From Tannerellaceae bacterium (GTDB lineage: Bacteria > Bacteroidota > Bacteroidia > Bacteroidales > Tannerellaceae): a stretch of DNA of 33,369 bases. The stretch covers positions 41,501 through 74,869 of the forward strand of contig JAJQFE010000066.1 in assembly GCA_021201295.1 (NCBI GenBank), written 5' to 3'. This document shows positions 27,343-33,369 of the stretch, in pieces; positions within the stretch are counted from its first letter, which is position 1; each line of letters begins with the position of its first letter. The position numbers and the translations under genes are program-made. Under the pieces are notes generated by a model that saw only the letters and a list, made by a program, of their open reading frames with translations, was not told the origin of the DNA and searched no databases.

Positions 27343-27373
27343 CCCCTGATTGTATTGTTCCCACAATCAGGGG
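27343..27373 (-). terminator. Hairpin between GH92 gene and polysaccharide operon
   Basis: CCCCTGATTGT pairs perfectly with ACAATCAGGGG over a nine-base loop. It lies 78 bases after the GH92 stop and about 20 bases before the flippase ATG, all on the minus strand. The following tract (AAATAATTTTC) is only partly T-rich. It may end GH92 transcription, or it may act as a leader structure of the operon. I see no TAnnTTTG box between it and the GH92 stop. Confidence 0.6.
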
Positions 27374-27450
27374 AATAAATATTTTGCACTCATAGAATAC
27401 TATGAAGCAAAATATGAAAAGTGATATATTTGATTTTCTATTTTTGCCAA

Positions 27451-29709
27451 TCAAATGTTTCCTTTCATCTCAAATTCAAGAACCCCTCCATTCACCATAT
27501 CAGCATGAGTAAAGGAAAGTGTATGTATTATTTTTCCGTTTAGTTTTACCTCTTTGATATATTTATTTTCGGGGCTATTATTTTTGACTTTTATTTCAAA
27601 AGTACCTCCTTTAACAGGTATACAGGCATAATCTATTATTGGTCTTCCAATGGTATAAACCGGAATCCCCGGACACACCTGATAGAACCCTAAAGCACTT
27701 AAGACATACCACGCTGACATTTGTCCGCAATCTTCATTGCCGATAATTCCTTCCGGGGCAGGTAGATAAAATTCCTGCATGATATAATCTAAATATTCCT
27801 GCCCTTTCCATGGACTATCTGTCCAGTTATATAAATAAGCCATATGGTGGCTCGGTTCATTGCCATGTGCATATTGTCCGATCAGCCCGGTAATATCATT
27901 GGAGGCATTGTCTCCGTCAATATGAGAAGAAGTGGTAAAGAGCGTATCCAAACGTATTTCCAGTTCTTTTTTCCCGCCGATTGCAGCAATAAAGTTATCC
28001 ATGTCATGGGGAGCAAAAAAGCTCCATTGGAAAGCATTTCCTTCTGTATAGTCGCTTTCCATATGGGAAGAGTAACGAGGATTAAAAGGAGTGCGGAAAG
28101 AACCGTTGCCCATAATCGGACGCATCATTTTGGTTTCCGGATCCAGATACCGTTTATAGTATTCTCCTTTTGCTGCATATTCTTTGGCAACCTCTTCATT
28201 ACCTGCTTTCATGGCAATCTGAGCAATACACCAATCATAATACGCCATTTCCAAGCCCCAGGAAACAGATTCCGGAACTGAATCAGCAGGAACAAATCCA
28301 TATTTTTCCTTGTAATAAGGATGCATAGTGATAAGATCTAATTCTCTTGTACTTTTGAATTTTTCTGCCAGGTCTTGCCGGTAGATAGAAGAACGGACCC
28401 CTGCTGCTGTCCAGAGACCCAGGTCTTCTTTCACCAGGTCTTTTACTACCAGATCTGCCAATACAGAAACTGCCGGATAACCTACCATACATCCAGTATA
28501 ACTGGATGCTAAAGGCCATTTAGGCAGGATGGTTCCTTCTTTATAACCCTGGACTAACACGTTCCCCCAGTCTGCTGCTAAATCCGGATTAATAATGGTC
28601 ATTAACGGATGTAGTCCCCGGAAAGTATCCCATAAAGAGAATACGGAATAATTTGTATATCCGGGTTGTGCATGATGAATTTTTTTATCCATTCCTATAT
28701 ATCTGCCATCTACGTCCTGGTAGGCATAGGGAGCAATCATGGTATGATAAAGGGCTGTATAGAAGTTCGTTAAAATTTGGGGATCTGTAGATTGGATACG
28801 GATACGATTCAATTCCCTGTTCCAGATACTCTCAGATTCAGCACATATACCTTCAAAATCCCAGCCGGGTAATTCCTTTTCCATATTTTTTTCCGCTCCA
28901 TCAGTATCCACAGAAGAAATAGCCACTTTTACTAATAACGGTTGGTCTTTTGCAGAAAACTTATAATGGAATTTGAGATCTTCAGTTCCTGTTTTCAGTC
29001 GGAGGAAAAGAGAATCCTGCCTTAATTTACCATCAATATACTGGTATACTGTTTCGATGGCTTCTGAAAAAGTGATGCGATAGGAAACAGAATGGAAATG
29101 AGCCCAACCCTGGGTTTTAATAGTTCCTTTTACTGTGGAGTCATTTACAAACAGGTATTCATTACCCACCAGGGTATGTCCCCAGTTTGGTTGTAGAATA
29201 TGGCCCAGATCTAACATAACCCTCCGGTCGGCAGGATTATCATAGGTGTATCGATGGAAACCTACTCTATCTGTAGTGGTCAATTCGACATTTACTCCGA
29301 AATTATCTAATTTAACTGTATAGAAACCGGGGGAAGCTTTTTCTGTAGATTTATTAAAGGTTGCTATAGGTTTAATGGAATCTCCTCCTGAGAAAGGAAG
29401 CAGTGCTACATCTCCTAAATCCCCGATTCCGATCCCGGATAAATGCGTATGACTGAATGCATAGATTACCTGATCATCATAATGATATCCACTACTGGCA
29501 TCCCATCCCAGAATATGGGTATCCGGACTTAACTGGACCATGGAGAAGGGGCGGGTAGGACCCGGAAAAGTGTGTCCGTGGAAACCAGTTCCTATAAATG
29601 GGTCAACATATTGTGCTACATTTTCGTAAAGTTGGGATGCTGGCGTTTCTTTGCATCCGGAAAACAGGCAGATACATACTACCTGTAAAAATAGGATTGT
29701 CCTTTTCAC
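27451..29709 (-). CDS. GH92 alpha-mannosidase lipoprotein
   Basis: A 752-residue glycoside hydrolase family 92 enzyme, a calcium-dependent inverting exo-alpha-mannosidase acting on mannose-rich glycans such as N-glycans. The GTG at 29709 is chosen. It opens a lipoprotein signal (KRTILFLQVVCICLFSGC, Cys19), and the upstream ATG at 29742 lies inside the -7 box, so it cannot be in the message. The N-terminal beta-sandwich starts with VDPFIGTGFHGHTFPG. The (alpha/alpha)6 catalytic part has a conserved acid in YTEGNAFQWSFF (about Glu556) and GNEDCGQMSAWY (about 657-668). Linkage preference (alpha-1,2, 1,3 or other) cannot be read. No SusC/SusD pair is in the window, so it is not part of a recognisable utilisation locus here. 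Confidence 0.93.
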   Translation of the reverse strand: MKRTILFLQVVCICLFSGCKETPASQLYENVAQYVDPFIGTGFHGHTFPGPTRPFSMVQLSPDTHILGWDASSGYHYDDQVIYAFSHTHLSGIGIGDLGDVALLPFSGGDSIKPIATFNKSTEKASPGFYTVKLDNFGVNVELTTTDRVGFHRYTYDNPADRRVMLDLGHILQPNWGHTLVGNEYLFVNDSTVKGTIKTQGWAHFHSVSYRITFSEAIETVYQYIDGKLRQDSLFLRLKTGTEDLKFHYKFSAKDQPLLVKVAISSVDTDGAEKNMEKELPGWDFEGICAESESIWNRELNRIRIQSTDPQILTNFYTALYHTMIAPYAYQDVDGRYIGMDKKIHHAQPGYTNYSVFSLWDTFRGLHPLMTIINPDLAADWGNVLVQGYKEGTILPKWPLASSYTGCMVGYPAVSVLADLVVKDLVKEDLGLWTAAGVRSSIYRQDLAEKFKSTRELDLITMHPYYKEKYGFVPADSVPESVSWGLEMAYYDWCIAQIAMKAGNEEVAKEYAAKGEYYKRYLDPETKMMRPIMGNGSFRTPFNPRYSSHMESDYTEGNAFQWSFFAPHDMDNFIAAIGGKKELEIRLDTLFTTSSHIDGDNASNDITGLIGQYAHGNEPSHHMAYLYNWTDSPWKGQEYLDYIMQEFYLPAPEGIIGNEDCGQMSAWYVLSALGFYQVCPGIPVYTIGRPIIDYACIPVKGGTFEIKVKNNSPENKYIKEVKLNGKIIHTLSFTHADMVNGGVLEFEMKGNI

Positions 29710-29741
29710 TATCAAATAAATTAAAGTTGCATTAACGTACA

Positions 29742-29749
29742 CAAAGATA
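29742..29749 (-). promoter_or_regulatory. GH92 promoter, -7 box
   Basis: The minus strand reads TATCTTTG, an exact TAnnTTTG. It ends 32 bases before the GTG start and covers the only upstream ATG of the frame, which decides in favour of GTG. No clear -33 box is present. Confidence 0.55.
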
Positions 29750-29783
29750 TAGGTTTATCCTTTAATAAACGAAGAAGATAAGA

Positions 29784-29820
29784 CAAAAAAGGAAGCCCGA
29801 CCTGATCCGCCTGCTTCCTG
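29784..29820 (-). terminator. Terminator of the porin gene
   Basis: On the minus strand AGGAAGC pairs with GCTTCCT across a 16-base loop and runs straight into six T. It lies about 60 bases after the porin stop codon and before the GH92 promoter. Confidence 0.72.
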
Positions 29821-29875
29821 TAGTTTTTAAAAGTATTTGATGCATGATCTTTTTGTTGTGAATAGGGAATTTTTA

Positions 29876-31102
29876 TCAGAATAAATAACAAAACATCCAA
29901 AGTAGCCGGTGATTGGTAACTGCATGTGTATTTTTTACTTTTCCTGTACAGGATTCTATATCTCCATACCATGCTGTTGTAATGCTATATTCAATTCCGG
30001 CTTTCCAATGTAAAAGATTATAAGAGAAGCTGAACATACCGGTAGACATCTGATCTATATTCAATCCGGAACCATAAAACTTCTCTGTACTGACTAATGG
30101 ATCAAAAGTTCCTAAGTTTTTAGAATAACCTGCCATTACGCCTCCTTTCCATCTGTTCCCGTATACGATATTTAACCAGGAAGTAGAATGTTGAGTAGAA
30201 GTATAATCCTGTTTTCCGTTAACCGGATCAATAGAGGTGACTCCGAATCCCCCCGGCATGGTAAGATGTTGAAGATTGGATCCTACTACTGTTTTCCCTG
30301 CGATTGCGAAGTCTCCTTTTTCATATTTCGCCTGAGCAGTATATGATAAGGTAGTTAAACGTTCGTTCACTTTATAAGTCTTGTCATTTATAGTGGACTG
30401 GGTTCGTGGTTTGATGGATAACAGTTCAATTCCTGCACCTACAATAAGTCCGTCATGTATATAATTTGCTCCGGCATATAGTTCCGGTAGGACGCTGTTT
30501 TTCAGGTAACTGGTTGTTTTTCCATCCGGTCCTCCTGACAAAGACATTAACTGGTAAATGGCGGACGCAGACAAATCAAATTTATTTCCTCTGTAGGTAT
30601 ATCGGATTTGTGGACTACGATTAAAGGGTTGAAAAGGAGTTCCCGGAGAAAGGTTATTTACATCCGAATAAAAATCTCCGAACAGTGGATGCCAGGTTTG
30701 TCCCAATAAAAGAGAGGAACCCTTTTCCTAATCAAATTTCACATATGCATGGCGAATGCGAAACAGATAAGTTGCAGAAGAATATCCGGCGAAATCTGCT
30801 TCTATTTTTGCACTTGCTTTGGCTGTTCCCAACTGAGGTCCTGTCGCTTCCAGTCCTAAACGGGTAGTAAAACTGTAAAAACTGGCATTAGGATTAGCAT
30901 TCAGATCTTCCCCATTTGCATCTTCTACTTTATCGGATGGGTAAAGGTAAAATATGCCATCCATCACTTCGACATTCTCCCGGGAATTAAAGAACAAGTC
31001 TCCACGCACAAATCCGTAAAACTTATAAGAAAAGTCTTTTCGTTGTGCTGACACTGAAACTATAGTAATCAAGCCGATTAAAAGTAGAATTGCTTTTTTC
31101 AT
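29876..31102 (-). pseudogene. Outer-membrane porin-like protein interrupted by an in-frame TAG
   Basis: The ATG at 31102 opens a signal peptide (MKKAILLLIGLITIVSVSAQ) and a beta-barrel protein (YKFYGFVRGDLFFNSRE, then RIRHAYVKFD). After 124 codons TAG at 30728-30730 stops it. The same frame continues at once with EKGSSLLLGQTWHPLFGD and runs to a natural end, CYLF, whose terminal Phe is the usual barrel-assembly signal. Reading through the TAG gives 408 residues of one uninterrupted barrel with no other lesion. Related barrels, as I recall them, have Trp here, so TGG to TAG is the likely change. It resembles DcaP-like porins of Bacteroidales with no known substrate. It could be a recent pseudogene, an error, or an amber codon read through. 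Confidence 0.8.
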
Positions 31103-31144
31103 CTCTGTAATAGTTTGTTTATTATTACCGGATAATTTGGTTTG

Positions 31145-31152
31145 CAAAGGTA
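31145..31152 (-). promoter_or_regulatory. Candidate porin promoter, -7 box
   Basis: The minus strand reads TACCTTTG, an exact -7 box, 42 bases before the porin ATG. No clear -33 box is visible. Confidence 0.45.
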
Positions 31153-31268
31153 TATATTTTTGTTAAATCCATTTGGATACCAAAATATTATTTGTTTCTT
31201 TGCTTTCAATCTAAAAGTTATACAGCTTATTTTAGCAACTATTGTTATCTAATCTTATATTCATTATC

Positions 31269-32630
31269 ATGAGCACTAAAAAATTTTTATTACAGGAAAA
31301 TGAAATTCCTACTGCCTGGTATAATATCATGGCAGACATGCAAAACAAACCGCAACCTCCTATTCATCCGGCTACCAAAGAGCCTATTACAGCCAAAGAT
31401 TTTTATCCTTTGTTTGCAGAGGCGCTGGTTGAACAGGAAATGAATCAAATGGATCCATGGATTGAAATCCCTGAAGAAGTTCGTGATCTTTATAAAATAT
31501 ACCGTCCTACTCCGTTAGTTAGAGCGTATGGGTTGGAAAAGGCATTGGATACTCCTGCACATATTTATTTTAAAAATGAAAGTGTAAGTCCGGTAGGCTC
31601 CCATAAACTGAACTCAGCTATTGCACAGGCCTATTATTGCAAAAAACAAGGTTTAACTCATATCACTACTGAAACGGGAGCAGGACAATGGGGAGCTGCT
31701 TTATCATATGCAGCCAAAGCGTTTGGCCTGGAATTAGCTGTATATATGGTAAAAATCAGCTACCACCAGAAACCTTATCGTCGTTCTATTATGCAGACAT
31801 TTGGTGCCCAGGTAATCGCATCTCCCAGCATGAGTACAAAAGCCGGTCGCCAGATACTGACTGAAAATCCCACCTATCAGGGAAGTCTAGGCACAGCTAT
31901 TTCTGAAGCGGTTGAACTGGCATTGCAAACTCCTAATTGTAAATATACTCTGGGCAGTGTTTTAAATCATGTGATGCTCCATCAGACAGTCATCGGATTA
32001 GAAGCGGAGAAACAGATGGAAATGGCAGGGGAATATCCGGATGTGGTGATCGGATGTTTTGGTGGCGGATCTAATTTTTCCGGTATTTCATTCCCGTTTT
32101 TGCGTCATAAATTAAATGAAGGAAAAGATATCCGGATCGTTGCGGCTGAACCGGCCTGCTGTCCCAAACTGACCCGTGGTGAATTTATGTATGATTTCGG
32201 GGATGAAGCGGGTTATACTCCCTTAATTCCTATGTATACTTTAGGGCATAGTTTTGCTCCTGCTCATATTCATGCAGGTGGACTTCGCTATCATGGTGCC
32301 GGATCTATTATCAGCCAGCTAAGAAAAGATGAATATGTGGAAGCAGTGGATATTGAACAATTAGATACTTTCGAAGCGGCTACTCTTTTTGCACAGGCAG
32401 AAGGTATTATTCCTGCTCCGGAATCTTCGCATGCCATTGCAGCCGCTATTAATGAAGCCAAGCAGGCCAAATTAGAAGGGAAACCACGGACCATTCTCTT
32501 CAATTTATCCGGACATGGATTGATTGATATGACAGCATATGATCAATATCTTTCAGGCGATCTGACTAATTATCAATTATCAGATGAAGAAATTGCTGTA
32601 AATTTGAAGGGATTAGACAAAGTGAATTGA
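31269..32630 (+). CDS. trpB: TrpB2-type tryptophan synthase beta chain
   Basis: A 453-residue pyridoxal-phosphate enzyme that joins indole and serine to give tryptophan. It belongs to the long TrpB2 branch rather than TrpB1. The N-terminus is extended (PTAWYNIMADMQ, then PPIHPATKEPI), and the PLP Lys is in PVGSHKLNSA (Lys113). The phosphate-binding loop is CFGGGSNF, and TETGAGQWGAALS is conserved. The ATG at 31269 (MSTKKFLLQENEIP) is chosen over an upstream in-frame TTG that would add nine hydrophobic residues. TrpB2 enzymes usually lack TrpA contacts and often act alone as indole salvage or serine enzymes. No other trp gene is nearby, which fits such a role. The product name is firm, the physiological role is inferred. 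Confidence 0.93.
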   Translation: MSTKKFLLQENEIPTAWYNIMADMQNKPQPPIHPATKEPITAKDFYPLFAEALVEQEMNQMDPWIEIPEEVRDLYKIYRPTPLVRAYGLEKALDTPAHIYFKNESVSPVGSHKLNSAIAQAYYCKKQGLTHITTETGAGQWGAALSYAAKAFGLELAVYMVKISYHQKPYRRSIMQTFGAQVIASPSMSTKAGRQILTENPTYQGSLGTAISEAVELALQTPNCKYTLGSVLNHVMLHQTVIGLEAEKQMEMAGEYPDVVIGCFGGGSNFSGISFPFLRHKLNEGKDIRIVAAEPACCPKLTRGEFMYDFGDEAGYTPLIPMYTLGHSFAPAHIHAGGLRYHGAGSIISQLRKDEYVEAVDIEQLDTFEAATLFAQAEGIIPAPESSHAIAAAINEAKQAKLEGKPRTILFNLSGHGLIDMTAYDQYLSGDLTNYQLSDEEIAVNLKGLDKVN

Positions 32631-32656
32631 TATAACTTTTAGTTATAAATTGAAAG

Positions 32657-32700
32657 TAGCGCAATACGGAGATTCACATCTGCGGTATTGCGCTATATTT
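32657..32700. terminator. Terminator shared by trpB and the DUF3836 gene
   Basis: TAGCGCAATAC (32657-32667) pairs with GTATTGCGCTA (32685-32695), with a smaller inner stem GAT/ATC. A T-rich tract follows on the plus strand. It lies between two converging genes. Confidence 0.8.
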
Positions 32701-32724
32701 TAGTGTGTCTATGTATATTTTTAC

Positions 32725-33135
32725 TTAAGAAAAAATATCTTCATAGCTGGATAATGGAAAATTAAGTTGTTGTACGTTTAAACTGTAATCTTTTTTCTTT
32801 TTATCCCACATTCCATAGGTGGATTGTATTTCTTCAGATCCGCTCTCATAGATGTAGGAAATCAAAAAATAAGGTTCCCATTCATTACTTTTTTTATTCC
32901 AGCAAAATGCTTTTTTTTCAGTTACTTTTCCTGATTCATTATAAGCAAATTCATACATAATCTGCTTGTCCAGAATGCCTTGGTCTTCAAGATAAACCAC
33001 TTTTGATACGACTTTTCCATTCTCCTCTTTTGTATCGTAAATATAATTTTTGGGAGAAATAGCAGAGGCCATTGTGCTACAGGTTATGCATGCAATGACG
33101 ATCCAAATGTTTTTTAATATACCTAACGTTTTCAT
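32725..33135 (-). CDS. DUF3836 domain-containing secreted protein
   Basis: A 136-residue exported protein. A signal peptide spans about 1-25 (GILKNIWIVIACITCSTMAS). The rest shows the short repeats typical of DUF3836: NYIYDTKEENGKVVSKVVYL, YEFAYNESGKVTEKKAFCWN, and the closing STYGMWDKKKKDYSLNVQ with SSYEDIFS. The family is found in gut Bacteroidales, often in multiple copies, and its function is not known. The repeated Y.YNE.GK-like pattern suggests a small beta-sheet protein at the periplasm or surface. It stands alone. Confidence 0.85.
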   Translation of the reverse strand: MKTLGILKNIWIVIACITCSTMASAISPKNYIYDTKEENGKVVSKVVYLEDQGILDKQIMYEFAYNESGKVTEKKAFCWNKKSNEWEPYFLISYIYESGSEEIQSTYGMWDKKKKDYSLNVQQLNFPLSSYEDIFS

Positions 33136-33369
33136 ACTATTAAATTTTTATGGTTATTCTATCATTATGATACAAATTAAAGTATATTTTTATATATAGA
33201 AAAATATTTTCTGACAAAATGTTATTAAAAAAGTTCAAATTAACAGATATTTAATATGTTGTGCGACTATGTTTTATAACAATACTTTCAAATTGAAAGT
33301 AAGTTCCTTTTTTTATTTAATTAAAAGTATAAATCAATTCTCTTTTTATCCTTTTTATAATTTAAAATG
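33136..33369. other. AT-rich right end of the window
   Basis: These 234 bases are very AT-rich and hold no credible coding frame. They presumably contain the promoter of the DUF3836 gene, but I see no exact -7 box. Confidence 0.4.

Noticed and set aside
27844-28281. Open frame of 145 codons on the plus strand inside GH92
   Set aside because: It is an antisense shadow of a conserved catalytic domain.
1-33369. tRNA genes, CRISPR arrays, insertion sequences, phage or defence genes
   Set aside because: No cloverleaf with CCA end, no spaced direct repeats, no transposase, integrase or recognisable defence domain was seen on either strand.

Overview
The window reads as a chromosomal segment of an AT-leaning member of the order Bacteroidales. 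Several upstream regions carry the Bacteroidetes sigma factor -7 box (TAnnTTTG), and strong Shine-Dalgarno sequences are mostly lacking. Typical family content includes a secreted protein with a type IX secretion (T9SS) tail, a GH92 mannosidase lipoprotein, a DUF3836 protein, class I fumarase and the rpsO/typA divergent pair. I cannot fix the family or genus from the sequence alone. I saw no tRNA, rRNA, CRISPR array, insertion sequence or phage gene.

Layout, left to right. 1-4.1 kb: pnp (+) and class I fumarase (-) converge on a shared terminator. 4.2-9.3 kb: a T9SS-type protease homologue, a lipoprotein with an OmpA-like segment and TPRs, and a small broken secreted protein. 9.4-11.6 kb: typA (-), frameshifted, divergent from rpsO (+). 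11.7-14.0 kb: an XRE-cupin regulator followed by a broken AMP-forming acyl-CoA synthetase. 14.1-15.4 kb: an AraC regulator and a VOC protein (-). 15.5-18.0 kb: ahcY and a membrane-anchored family 2 glycosyltransferase (+).

18.0-27.3 kb is a minus-strand surface polysaccharide operon, read from 27.3 kb down. Its order is Wzx-type flippase, HxRRxD fucosyltransferase-like enzyme, HlpA-like glycosyltransferase, GT4, GT2, YfhO membrane protein and UDP-HexNAc 6-dehydrogenase. It can supply an activated uronic acid, build a repeat unit and flip it. No initiating sugar-phosphate transferase or clear Wzy polymerase is present. 27.4-31.1 kb holds the GH92 mannosidase and a porin gene interrupted by an amber codon, both minus. 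31.2-33.1 kb holds a TrpB2-type tryptophan synthase beta chain (+) and a DUF3836 protein (-).

The most unusual aspect is decay, or apparent decay. Four genes carry five or six lesions: A-tract frameshifts in typA, in the acyl-CoA synthetase and twice in the 8.6 kb gene, and in-frame TAG codons in the synthetase and the porin. The protease homologue also has Phe where the nucleophilic Ser is expected. Genes such as pnp, fumarase, rpsO, ahcY, trpB and the polysaccharide operon look intact. Whether this reflects true pseudogenes, homopolymer sequencing errors, or recoding cannot be settled here. I did not find a convincing wholly new multi-gene system.
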